The position numbers and the translations under genes were made by a program. DNA of 64,000 nucleotides, taken from assembly GCA_017506865.1 (NCBI GenBank), contig JAFCMP010000212.1, positions 124,001 to 188,000 on the forward strand, read 5' to 3'. The notes below the pieces were generated by a model. It did not search any database. It saw only the letters and a list, made by a program, of their open reading frames with translations, and had not been told where the DNA came from. Positions 12,346 through 22,140 of this stretch are shown here, piece after piece (the first letter of the stretch is position 1; each line of letters begins with the position of its first letter). The stretch comes from Tribonema minus. Lineage: Eukaryota; Sar; Xanthophyceae; Tribonematales; Tribonemataceae.

Positions 12346-13927
12346 TTTATGTACATGAGACAATTTGGAAGCCTAGGCTGAGATGCCCGATGGCACCTCA
12401 AATCAGCAACGCACTGCGGCGCCACTGTAACATAACATCATCATGCTTCACTAGCCTAAGGGGAAAATACTATTTTCATCGACAGTGTCAATAAAACAAA
12501 GGCGGTGAGAGAGCCCATTGCATTTCACCACCGCAGGGCGCTATGTAGCTTCATATCATCATGATGTTTGACCAGGCCAGTTACTGATTGTATCAGACAG
12601 CGTCTATGAAGCAGAGGAGGCGCAGTGCTCTTGTGCATGCAGTGCCACGGCAGCAACGCTCTTTTACGTCAATGGCAACATCACATCATGCTTGACAAGG
12701 CTGAAGTACGGCTTTTGCCGAGAGCGCCAATAGCACAGAGAGAATTGGAACAAGTCCATTTGCAGCTCACGAAGCAGTGCCGTTCACAGCAGCAACGCTC
12801 TATGATGCGCTGCAGCAGCGGCATTGTTATCAGATGTCACAGTGGCTGGCAGCAGTTACTGTAGCGATGTGCAGCAAGTGCTGAAAGCAGCAGTAGCGGC
12901 ATTGCAAGCAGCGATAGCAGCAGTAGTGATGCGCTGTAGCTCTGTCTCTGTGTTTTTTGGACAGTGACTAACACGTGGTGTATGTGTGTCTGACTTAGAG
13001 CTGAACTATATCTGCAATGGAGACGTCGGTTACCGTATCGCAAATCGCAGACAACTGCTTGAACAGATGACAAGATCGAGGCGAGACAGCAGAGTCAAGA
13101 GAAGACGTAAGAATGAAGCTCGCTCTGAGCCAGCTGAAAGGGGCACAGCGGCGAGTTGACAGTGGCGCCCTCCAAGTTGACAGAATGTGGAGCATGTTGC
13201 CGTGATGACTCTCTGTAATGATTGCAGCACCTGGAGAGTTCACAACGACTTCCTCGAGAGTAATATAATAATTTGCAAGGTATGTGTATGCAGCTGAGCA
13301 AAGCAGAATTTATTCTGTTAGTAAGCTCAGCGTGGCGTGGTCTCCGGAACCTCCTCCTTGGACAAATTCAATAGTTAGGAGGTTGGTGACCAATGTGACC
13401 GCTCATGGTTAAAGGCCCGCCCATGAGGCTCGCAGTATGGTGTGTGACATCACTTGAGGATTTCATCAACATGTACAGTAAGCAGGGCGGTGGCTCTTTG
13501 TACACTGTAGTACAGTGACATTCCGTTGACCAAGGAAGGCAATTGGAAAGTGTCACCTGAGAGAAAATATGTACACGTGGCGTACACCTGACAGACTGTC
13601 AGTCTGTGATAATTGTTGCATAATCGCAATGGAACTCCAGACAGCGGATGTCACAACAGTCAGCAACTATGGCAACACTGGCTGCGGCGAGTGGTCTCAT
13701 GAAAAAGGATTTTGTTCTTCAAGGCCAACTGCAATTCCGTCAACGTGCACACGTCCCTGAGCAGCGAAAGCTGCTGAGACACAGCGACAATTCTGTGAAT
13801 AAACAGACATGACCCAATTATATGTCCCTGGTGACTCCAGGACCTGTGCAATTGACATTCAATTTGGTGGGTGCGCCAGCTATACTGTGGAATGTGGACA
13901 GGATAATTGCAATGTAAGTTGTCTCAT
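12346..13927. other. Gene-free spacer between two direct repeats
   Basis: Contains CAG/GCAG-rich patches (12630-12930) and otherwise unique sequence. No exon-like segment with credible borders was seen. The flanking direct repeats suggest that the interval is part of a segmental duplication or a decayed element. Confidence 0.4.
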
Positions 13928-14132
13928 GTAATGTTGCATCATCTTCTGAATCATTGGCGCGACTGCACAAAGTGAGCATTGTCTCAAGCTCTGCCATTGT
14001 TGTGCATGTTGAGTGTATGCTTGTAGTTAATAAGCTATCGCACTGCACCTGCTGCACCTGACTGCGGTCATGACAGTGCACTGTGTCCGATTGCTTGCTG
14101 GATGACATGTGCTTATGAAATTGTATGACACG
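13928..14132. repeat. Dispersed direct repeat, copy 2
   Basis: Diverged second copy of 12140-12345 in the same orientation (shared words CATTGGCGCGACTGCACAAA, GTCTCAAGC, AAGCTATCGCA). Confidence 0.7.
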
Positions 14133-14261
14133 AATTGGTTGTTTGTTTTTGCATGTTTGTTTTGGCATGTCATCGAGACAAGAGAAGCCTGATGGCACAA
14201 CTCGTTTGTTCTGGAGCATTTGTGCCGTCAAACAACGCGTGGCCAGCTGCATGCTGGGGCC

Positions 14262-14900
14262 AAGACAGCGATAAACAGGTGGAGGCGACTTCAGACAACG
14301 CCTGCAGCATCGTCGCCCTCGTCAACCGCGTCGCCAGCCGCACTCCCTGACAATCAAACTTGAATTACACGTTGATTAAACTTCACAGAGACGCGCTGAT
14401 GAAATTGTTTTGCTGATCGATAAAGCGAGTGGAGGTGACGTAGAGCCTCGCCTGCAGCGCTTGAACCGCTGCGGCATCTCCAGCGGCACTCCGTTACATA
14501 AAACATGAAGCAAATGCTGATAAATCTTTACGAGGCGCATTGACTGATTTTTTTGCTGATCGATATACAGCGAGTGGGGTGACTTAATTAAGAGCTCGCC
14601 ATCATCGCTAAAGTCGTCCGCAAGGCATCGCCAGCAGCGCTCCCTTGTGAAATATAATAATTGAAGCAAGTGTTTTGTCAATATCTCACGAGGCAAGTTG
14701 GGCGGATCGGTTTTCTGCTCGATACAGGGAGTGGAGGGGACTTCAAAAACCAGCATCGCCATCGCCATCGCCAGCACTTCCTTACAACCAAAATTGTTGA
14801 TTTGTTTATAAAACTCTACGAGGCAAGTTATCGGATTTTGACCTCACCTGCAGCGATCAGCGATCTTGTCTCTTTAACGCCAGCAGCAAGCAACAGTCTT
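14262..14900. repeat. Tandem repeat, about 150-bp unit, four diverged copies
   Basis: The core CGATA(A/T)A..G.GAGTGGAGG.GAC recurs at about 14268, 14418, 14559 and 14719. Each is followed by a CGCC/CATCGCC-rich stretch and an A+T-rich segment containing an ACGAGGC motif. Spacing is 141-160 bp. It ends with a short AACGCCAGCAGCAAG duplication at 14876-14917. Confidence 0.7.
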
Positions 14901-15016
14901 AACGCCAGCAGCAAGTAGCCGTCTCTAGCCCACGCCAATAAAGCCAACGAATAATAAAAATTCAGAGAAATGAAAGGTCAGATGGGAACGGCCCAGTAAT
15001 GAAAAAACAGAGAGAT

Positions 15017-15058
15017 TTGACCCGAGCCGGCCCTGACATTGACCCGAGCCGGCCCTGA
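15017..15058. repeat. 21-bp tandem duplication
   Basis: Two adjacent copies of TTGACCCGAGCCGGCCCTGA (plus one base). Confidence 0.85.
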
Positions 15059-15191
15059 TGACATTGTGCATGTGCATGTGCTGTTCGGGTGTGGCGACCC
15101 GACAAACTGTGGTGTGGCACACACAACACAAACTGTTCCGTTCGTGTGGTTCCGTTCCGTTCCCGCTGCAGGGTTGACACTGCGTGAACCG

Positions 15192-15345
15192 CCGTAATAC
15201 CGTAAATGACGTATTACCGAAGTACCGGGTAAACGACCCCCGGGCAACGCGCTGAAAGTCCCCCCGGGCGGGTCTTGGCTCTATGTAGTGCCATCGTTAC
15301 AGCGCGCAAAAGGGGGGGCGTTTACAAGAGGTGGGGCTTAAGCTG
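15192..15345. mobile_element. Truncated G-tract MITE relic
   Basis: Contains TACCGTAAATGACG, GTAAACGACCCCCGGGC, a CCCCCCGGGCGGG run and GGGGGGGCGTTTACAAGAGG, the same words in the same order as the ends and interior of the TA-target MITE at 6045-6598. No matching right end is present before the Tourist-like element begins at 15466. Confidence 0.5.
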
Positions 15346-15465
15346 GCACAGATGCGCGTTGGCAAGCTGCGCCTTGCAAAATACCCGGGCTGTTTGCCAT
15401 GCGGGCTGTTAACCGATTGCATCTCCGCAGAAAGTGCGCTGCGCTTTGATTTTCAAGAGATCTAA

Positions 15466-16125
15466 GAGCATCTCCACCGGTGCCTTCTTCTTGGCCGTCC
15501 AACAACGGCTCGTGGCAGTCAAAGGCTAGCCACTTAATTGACGTGTCCAGCTAAGATCTTGCTAGCCGAGTATCGCCACACCCGCAGTCAAGCCTGGCTC
15601 ATCTGCAACCCTTTCGTAAAATCCACCACCAGCTGGCGTCGTTGTGCTTGCGCTGTGCGTGCGCTGTGCAGCTGCTTTGTTGCGTGCAGCGCACGCACCA
15701 TAAAGTCTTGAAGCATGCACGTTGCTCGCGTGAAACAGGTGCAAGCACACTCATGGTGCTAGCTACTGCAGCTGCCAACGCGCACGCGCGATGTGTACTG
15801 CGATAGCGCTGTTGTTTTGCTTTCGAATGATGTGCATGGCTATGATAAGCTGTACGCACAAGCTCTAGGTTGCGTGGTGTTCGTGTGCAATGCCTGGCGG
15901 TGATTTGCAACATCCATGCGTCATCGACTGCCGCATCCCATATGCGAGCTATAATCGCCTCGAATCTCGCCTCCTATCTTGGACGGCTAGATTGTCGAGC
16001 AGGTATGACATCACCCCTCTAGCCGCCTAAGATTGCTGCCGGTGCGGGGCGACGCCGCCCAACAGCAACTGTTGAGTTTCAAGCGTTGGCGTAGCCGCAT
16101 AAGAAAGGCACCGGTGGAGACGCTC
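15466..16125. mobile_element. Tourist-like MITE (PIF/Harbinger type), copy 2 (660 bp)
   Basis: Left end GAGCATCTCCACCGGTGCCT, right end GAGCGTCTCCACCGGTGCCT on the other strand: an almost perfect TIR. TAA borders both sides (15463-15465 and 16126-16128). Same family as 7205-7827. There is no transposase; the 60-100 aa frames inside are not coding-like. Confidence 0.78.
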
Positions 16126-16674
16126 TAACACGCCAGTGCCTGGCGTGACACTCTACGTACCTGCAGTCTGTTGCTCACAGAAAGGCGCCGGCATCTCGTG
16201 ATGACACATAGATGGCCCTCTCGGCGCAGGCCTGACAGGTCAAGCAAAGGCTGCAACTCAGTTACAGCCTACAGCAGAATCGTGAGGTCCATCAAACAAA
16301 AACTTCAACAACAACTTGAAGAAGGGTTTGGGAGGTTGCAGCCTATGTTGTGCCCATCAACCGTTTATACACGACGATGATAGTTAGGGTTGGCACAATG
16401 CGTATATTTGGATTTTACATACCCGTTAATATACGTATTTTTGGCGTATAATACGTATATACTGCGTATATTAGCGTATATGACAAAGCCACAATGACAT
16501 AACTGCCACTTCCTGTTATTGAATTTCTCTCAAACCAAGTGCATTCGAACAGGCTCAGACTGCAGGCTACAGATATGCAAACATCAGAACAGATTGCACC
16601 AAATTCAAAAAGAAAGAACGAAACAGGTTTGTTGATGGTATTGAGACGTTGTTGGACGTGTGACGTTGACTAGC

Positions 16675-17865
16675 CTAGGCGCCCTCCTCCAGCAGCTCAA
16701 GCATGACCTCCTCATCAAGCACATCGGCAGCCTTCTTGTCGTTGCCCTTGATGAACACCAGCTTCTCGCCCTTTGCAAGAGCGAGGTTGCTGCGGCACTT
16801 GGTGTACACCGTGCCCCACAGCGACCAGTTCCGTTCAGTGGCGCACGCGGTAGCGTGAAACGATAGAAGTCTCACAGCCACCTTGGACACAAGAGGGAAG
16901 TGCTGGCGGCCTACAGTCTGCCACCAACCGCGGCGCATGGTTCCATTGGCTAGCTGCACCTTACCAGACGCCAGCGTGGTGCGCTCCGTCAGCGTTGGCA
17001 GCGACTCCCACATGACCTCTGGCAAGGGCGCCAGCTGCATGCGAACAAGCTCCGCGGTGATAGCCGCCGCATGCTCCGCTCCGCCCAGCTTCAGGATGCA
17101 GGCCTTGGCAGCCGCGAGCTCCATGGGCTCCAGCGATCCGAAGGGCAAGAACCACTTGCCGTCCGTCTGCACCGCGTAGCAGGGGTCAACAACGTAGGCG
17201 GCCACCCACTCCTTGGCCCGATGCAACTCGTACCGCCGCTCAAACAGCGGCAGCGCGGCTGCGCGGCCCTCGTTGTCGGGATGGGCGTCAAAGTTGGCGG
17301 CGTGCTTCAGCAGCTGCTTCCAAATGGGAAACAACTGGCTGAGCAGCGCCTTATCAGCCTCCAGCTGGTGGATGGCGTCGCTCACCGGCTGCACCAGCGT
17401 CTTCAGCGCACTGGCCTCGCTGAAGAAGCGGTATGCCGGCGTGCGGCCGCGCGCGGGCACCATGGTGGCAGCACCGGCAAACTCGTCCGCGTGCGTTGTG
17501 GTGCCAGAGATGGTGGGCCAGTCGCGCGCGGACGCCATGCGCCTGATGGCCTCCTCAGACGCCAACAGGTCGCAGATGATGAAGTGCAGGATAGCAAAAC
17601 GCGTGGGGCAGTGCGTGCGGACGCCCTTGACGCTGCCGTACATCTCCTTCTGCTGCTCGCGCAGCGCGCGCTTGACCGGCTCGCAGCCGTTGATGGTGTT
17701 GGACATCATGAGGCCGGTGGCGTACGCCTTCTTGGACCAGGGCAGCCGCGTAGTCTTGTCGCCGTGAAGGTCCTTGATGAGCAGGGCCAAAGCATGAGCC
17801 TGGCATCCGAGCAGAATCCACTGAGGGTGCTGCGCCTTCATCATGTCCATGGCTTTTCTGTTAGC
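16675..17865 (-). CDS. hAT transposase, exon 2 (catalytic core and dimerisation domain)
   Basis: Acceptor CCCGCAG, then GCTAACAGAAAAGCC, gives ANRKA in phase 0 and completes the family phrase ...DNTKANRKA. Residues 296-310 read LLGCQAHALALLIKD, the C-x2-H motif that follows the second catalytic Asp region in hAT proteins. The C-terminus carries the hAT dimerisation domain with ATERNWSLWG (Glu at about 623, the third acidic residue) and KLVFIKGN. The stop at 16675 follows an acidic tail. No frameshift or internal stop was seen over 396 codons. Confidence 0.92.
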   Translation of the reverse strand, partial: ANRKAMDMMKAQHPQWILLGCQAHALALLIKDLHGDKTTRLPWSKKAYATGLMMSNTINGCEPVKRALREQQKEMYGSVKGVRTHCPTRFAILHFIICDLLASEEAIRRMASARDWPTISGTTTHADEFAGAATMVPARGRTPAYRFFSEASALKTLVQPVSDAIHQLEADKALLSQLFPIWKQLLKHAANFDAHPDNEGRAAALPLFERRYELHRAKEWVAAYVVDPCYAVQTDGKWFLPFGSLEPMELAAAKACILKLGGAEHAAAITAELVRMQLAPLPEVMWESLPTLTERTTLASGKVQLANGTMRRGWWQTVGRQHFPLVSKVAVRLLSFHATACATERNWSLWGTVYTKCRSNLALAKGEKLVFIKGNDKKAADVLDEEVMLELLEEGA

Positions 17866-18066
17866 CTGCGGGTGCAGCGCGACACATGCACATTGCACGA
17901 AGATGTTGAGTCAAGCACTAAACTTGATCATGATGCGCGCATCAAGACACCATTAGCACACTTCATTTGTCACACTAGGTATGGTCGCATACACATGACA
18001 AAAAAGAAGCATAGAGAAACTTTGTTACATCAAGAACGGTTGCATAACGTGATATAAGAAGCTTAC
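17866..18066 (-). other. Intron of the hAT transposase gene
   Basis: A 201-bp GT-AG intron (GTAAGC...CCGCAG). Removing it joins the two frames at a conserved point of the protein, so the splice sites are well supported. Confidence 0.88.
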
Positions 18067-18903
18067 CTTGGTGTTGTCCATCACCATGCCCAGCATCTGG
18101 CTGAGATCACCCTCCGTGACCTCGTGTGCCCAGCGCAGATGCTGCTCCTTAATCCACTCGGCGTTCTTGCACACGCCCCGCGCTGCCTCCACCTTGACGA
18201 AGCGGGACCCTCCCTTCGGCTTCAGCACCATCACGTTGATGAGGGGCGCGCCATCGGCGCAGTGATTGCGCCGCCACCCGTCTGTTGAAAGCTGGAGCAG
18301 GAAGAGCTGACGGATCTCCTGCCAGACGTCAGCTCTCACCCGCTCGTACTCCGCGTCCAGCATCTTGTTGGCCAGTTGCTTGCGGCTAGGGAGGGTGAGG
18401 CCTAGGGCCTTGAACGAAGCCAGCAGGTCCTCCTGCTCGATAAGGTGCAGAGCCACGCCGCTGTTGTAGAAGAAGCGGGCCAGACAGGTGGTTGCCTGGG
18501 TGATCTGATGCGCTGAGACCATGTGCTGCCTCACGTCCTTTGCAGGCACAGGGCTGGCCAGTTCAGCGGCTCTACGAGGCCGCTTGTGTCCACTCCCACC
18601 TTCCTCTTCCACATCAGTCGCAGCGGCCGCTGCTGCAGCAGCTGACGCAGCCTCCGTAGCGACTGCAAAAGCCCTGGTGCAGGCTCGGCTGTTCAGGTGT
18701 GAAGTTGCCCGAGCCGACGGGATAAGGGCGCTGAGCTGCTCCGGGCAGCGAAGGCATTGCAGGACAACCTCTGTGGCTGAGAGCATCACCACAAAGCTGC
18801 TCCACCAATGAGCTCTGCCTTTGAGCTTCTGGCCCCTCAGCTTGTCAAACAGAGCCCTAGCTTCCTTGCCCTTGTCGGGCCCAGGGTCAGGGGCGTCGTC
18901 CAT
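18067..18903 (-). CDS. hAT transposase, exon 1 (BED-like finger and DUF659 start)
   Basis: With exon 2 this encodes a 675-aa hAT-family transposase. Residues 33-75 form a BED-like zinc finger variant (WW..F, then C50-x2-C53, H69, C75). HKRPRRA (106-112) is a likely nuclear localisation signal beside an acidic/Ala-rich linker. The DUF659/RNase H-like core starts near residue 200 with LSTDGWRRN, where D208 is the expected first catalytic Asp. The exon ends AACACCAAG before GTAAGC, phase 0. The ATG is about 110 bp inside the right TIR. The product would bind the TIRs and cut and paste the element. Confidence 0.9.
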
Positions 18904-19168
18904 GGCTTAAAGTGAATATACGCAAAAATACGCACCCGAATGGCGTCTACGCGTATATATACGCGTATATACCAATATACCGTATATATACTATCTACGC
19001 AAGTGCCAACCCTAATGATAGTATGACATGTCTGCAGTTTAGGACAGCATGAGCTGAGGCCCAGTGATGAAACATACACACTTGTCAACACACGTCATTC
19101 ATGGTACTTTGAGCATAATTGTAGTGACATGGACATAGCTAATGACATAAGCATCACGTGGCAAACGA

Positions 19169-19212
19169 CCCCCGGGTCTTTTACCATGTATACATGGTAA
19201 AAGACCCGGGGG
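19169..19212. repeat. Perfect 44-bp palindrome
   Basis: The sequence is its own reverse complement over 44 bp. The centre is ACCATGTATACATGGT and the arms end in CCCCCGGG / CCCGGGGG. It lies between the hAT element and the foldback element and shares the AAACGACCCCCGGG word with the MITE relic at 15192. Confidence 0.92.
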
Positions 19213-19245
19213 GGGTTGCAGGGGGGTTCCATAGGGTCGAGGGGG

Positions 19246-19654
19246 AGGAGAGAATTTTTTGGAGCAATCCCCGGATACTAAAAGGCACCACAGGACATTA
19301 ATGCAATGATCAAGTTGAAGATTGCACAATCATTTGACTGAACAGCAACAGTTCGCTTCAGGACGCTGTGCGGACGGTGATGCACCCGTCAAACTTCAAA
19401 TCGAAGATGATGGTCAATACTGAGCGTGACAGTTGATGTTAAACTTCAACTTGAAGTTATACTTCAATTACAGTAGCGTCTTGAGTCAAGTTTGTCCAAT
19501 TTGAAGTTTGAAGATTGCACCATCATCCGCAAAGCGTCCTGAAGCGAACTGTTGCTGTTCAGTCAAATGATTGTGCAATCTTCAACTTGATCATTGCATT
19601 AATGTCCTGTGGTGCCTTTTAGTATCCGGGGATTGCTCCAAAAAATTCTCTCCT
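19246..19654. mobile_element. Foldback element with 129-bp near-perfect arms
   Basis: Arms 19246-19374 and 19526-19654 are inverted copies with one visible mismatch. The ends read AGGAGAGAATTTTTTGGAGC. The arms and the 150-bp centre contain several TTGAAGATTGCAC / GTTGAAGTT words. The outer flanks are G runs with a shared GGGGTTCCATAGGG word (about 19222 and 19714). It encodes nothing. An older relative is at 2220-2593. Confidence 0.85.
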
Positions 19655-20645
19655 GGGGGGGGGCTTGCACAAGGTAGCCCGGGTACCATACTTTAGGGGG
19701 GTGGTAGGGTCTGGGGTTCCATAGGGCCCAGCACGGGGACCCTCCGGAGGGTTTAAACCCTCTGTAGGCCCTAGTAGGGTGTTTCATGAAGCACACTGAG
19801 CGAGGTCTACAAGCATGCAAGGCCTGCAGCATGACACCTTCTGGCACACCGCACAGGGCCCATGCACACACGCAGGCAAGGCAGAGAGGACCATGTGCAA
19901 GGCCGCCGCAGAGCGCACAGTGCAGGCATACAGGCAATGACAAGCATATGTGAACGCACACACACACAGTGCAATGCATTAAAAGCAAGTGCATGCATGC
20001 ACGCTCGCAGACACACGATGAATGTCATGAACTCACACATGTATTTGGGTGTACGCATCTGTTGTGATGCACGCGCTGCCCGCTTGACTGCTTGAACGTC
20101 AAATCTATGCTGCTTGTGCTGCACGTGCATCTACATCTGGTGCATCTACAAATATGTACTGCATCTGCAATCTGTGACATCTATGCACATCATCTGTATG
20201 ATACATCTCTAAGCACTGTCTACTGTACAGTCCAGCACCCCCCCCCCCCACACCCCTCAGCCCCCCACCCCAGTGTACTTGCATCACAACTGAACATGTC
20301 GTGCCTGCTGGGAGTCCCCAGGTAGAAGCTCGATCAGCGCGCAAAACAGTGCCCCCCACCCCCCTCACTCCCCTTGTGCACGAGCGTTGTGCCCCAGATC
20401 CATTTGGCTCCTGCTGCCGCACTTGCCTGCCTGTACATGCATGTCCTGCTATCGATCACTTGAGCGCGCATGCTGCAGGTACCCTGTCAGCAAGGAGCGC
20501 CTCGGCAACAGGTGCACAAACACTGATCAGTCACACAAAGCCGTAACCTTGCACAAGACACTGTCAGGTGGTAACAGCACCATCCTTACAAGGGGGTGTA
20601 AGGATGCAAATTACAAGTGGCGACTGCACCGTCCACAAGCCACAG
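19655..20645. other. Gene-free spacer with poly-C/G runs
   Basis: Contains G and C runs (19655-19663, 20238-20250), an ACACACAC tract (about 19957-19970) and CATCTA-rich sequence (20125-20215). No coding segment is supported. Confidence 0.5.
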
Positions 20646-20647
20646 TA

Positions 20648-21440
20648 CCGTAGGAAACGGGTTATAATACCCCCTCCTTATATAAGACCCCCCCTTTGTA
20701 TAAGACCCCCCCGTCTTGTTGTTTTGTGCTTCTGGTTGCTAAGACAGGGGCCATTTTGTATAAGACCCCCCCCCTTCTTGTAAGCTGATGCAGATGACCA
20801 GAGACCAGACAAAATGGAGTGTTCTGTGTTGTCCCCCCCCCCCTTGAACGTTTTTGACCAGATAAAATGGAGTGTTCTGTGTTGTTCTACCCCCTCCTTT
20901 AGGGCTCTTGAAGGCTTTGAACCTTTTTGTCGGAAAGCCTAAGTCAAGTTTGAACTAAATTGTTGAAGTTCATGGCGCTGGCGGCTGCGATGGCGGCCTG
21001 TGCCGATACTTGCATAAGCTCCCAACGCAACGAGCTCTGAGCAACGCGCAGCTATGGCGTAGGTTGTGCTGTGCGCTTGCTGCGCACAGCGTATTATTGG
21101 CTCAAAGGCTAAGGAGCAACCCTGAATCTGAGCATGCGTTCGGTGAGCTGAATGCCGCGATTGTGCACAAAGCAGACATACGTGAAAACCAGAAGGCTTT
21201 TGTTCCCACCATCACGATCGCTTGATTGACCAGCAGATGAGGCTATCGCTGCCTGCTCCAGAGCGCAAACTGAGTAGATAAATTTGCCGAGGGGGGGTCT
21301 TGTCAACACGAGGCTTGGAAGGATGCTAAGACAGGGAAAACTCTGTATAAGAGGGGCTACTTTGTATAATACCCCCCCGTCTTAGCAACAAGGGCCTAAA
21401 ACTGCAAGACGGGGGGGTATTATAATCCGTTTCCTACGAA
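20648..21440. mobile_element. TA-target G-tract MITE, copy 3 (793 bp)
   Basis: The left end reads CCGTAGGAAACGGGTTATAA and the right end, on the other strand, TTCGTAGGAAACGGATTATA, each running into a poly-C tract. TA flanks both sides (20646-20647, 21441-21442). The subterminal TATAAGACCCCCCC word repeats several times. The interior has a duplicated AAAATGGAGTGTTCTGTGTT unit. No transposase. Confidence 0.68.
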
Positions 21441-21459
21441 TACATGCCTACCTATACCT

Positions 21460-21829
21460 CTATATAGCTCTGTTGCGCTGAGCGATGCCTGCAACTTGGC
21501 TGAGCATTGCTGCCTGCAGTTCTGCTACTAGTATCTTTGAGCGTTGCTGCAATGGCGAACCTACCTGCACCTCTGCTCCGCTGAGCGATGCCTGCAGAAT
21601 TGGCTGAGCGTTGCTGCCACTCCGTTGAGCATTGCTGCTAAGTATACCCCTCCCTGCAGTTCTAATCCGCTGAGCGATGCCTGCAATTTGACTGAACGTT
21701 GCTGCCTGCAGCTCTGCTGTGAGCTGAGCACCGCTGCTTCTGGTATACCTACCTGCTCTTATACTATTCAGCTGAGCAGTGTCTACAACATGGCTAAGCG
21801 TTGCTGCGTGCAGCTCGCCTCTGACATAC
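21460..21829. repeat. Tandem array of exon-end-like sequence
   Basis: Diverged units built on (minus strand) GCAACGCTCAGC...GCAGGCATCGCTCAGC with TAGAACTGCAG, roughly 100 bp each. They resemble the last 30 bases and donor of the adjacent exon (21830-21947), which reads GCAACGCTCAGCGGAGCGGA. The 135-aa minus frame across it is a by-product of the repeats. Confidence 0.6.
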
Positions 21830-21947
21830 CTGTAGCTCCGCTCCGCTGAGCGTTGCTCCAATGGCATCCTTGCGCGCGTCGTGAAACTGCCGCCAGATGT
21901 CGCTCACCGGCTCCTTCTTCTCCAGCAGCGCTAGGTTTGTGATCTCG
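21830..21947 (-). pseudogene. Exon-like segment, possibly ATP11/ATPAF1-like, gene uncertain
   Basis: Acceptor AAATTTTCAG, donor CTACAG before GTATGT. It reads EITNLALLEKKEPVSDIW then RQFHDARKDAIGATLSGAE with no stop. The IWRQFHDARKDAIGATL phrase weakly recalls the IW..yH..k.daIga motif of ATP11-type F1-ATPase assembly factors, but the evidence is only one short exon. It could instead belong to the decayed cyclase gene upstream on the same strand. No further downstream exon was found; a repeat array follows directly. Confidence 0.4.
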
Positions 21948-22061
21948 CTGAAAATTTAGCAACCTGCTTCATACATCAGGCACCGTCATTTCACAGCCGT
22001 GAGCTTCAGGTATCACAGTTGAGAGGAGCTCGATGAAATGTATGCAGTCAGGTTAAGGTCA

Positions 22062-22110
22062 GGTTTAGGGTTATCCCTGACCCTACCCTAACCCTAACCT
22101 GATATAGTTA
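22062..22110. repeat. Interstitial telomere-like tract
   Basis: Mixed GGTTTAGGGTT and CCCTACCCTAACCCTAACCT units in both orientations around 22062-22100, i.e. TTAGGG-type repeats facing each other, leading into the hairpin at 22100-22140. Confidence 0.7.
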
Positions 22111-22140
22111 GGTTGTATTGAATACAACCTAACTATATCA
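22100..22140. repeat. 41-bp hairpin: 20-bp perfect arms, 1-nt loop
   Basis: TGATATAGTTAGGTTGTATT is followed by a single G and then its exact reverse complement. The arms contain TTAGGT/ACCTAA, close to the telomere-like repeat next to it. Confidence 0.93.

Larger units (their letters stand above)
16385..19014. mobile_element. Complete autonomous hAT transposon (2630 bp)
   Basis: Begins TAGGGTTGGCACAATGCGTA and ends with the complement of TAGGGTTGGCACTTGCGTAG. The flanks are a perfect 8-bp target duplication, ATGATAGT, at 16377-16384 and 19015-19022. The 8-bp duplication and T/CAGGG-type ends are diagnostic of hAT elements. The subterminal regions (16395-16490 and 18915-19000) are packed with GCGTATA/ATACGTAT words, probable transposase binding sites. 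Inside is an intact two-exon transposase on the minus strand. The perfect duplication and open frame point to a recent, possibly active copy. Confidence 0.93.

Noticed and set aside
17071..18057. 328-codon plus-strand frame opposite the hAT transposase
   Set aside because: Exact shadow of the transposase; it has no motif and the minus strand carries the conserved residues and splice sites.
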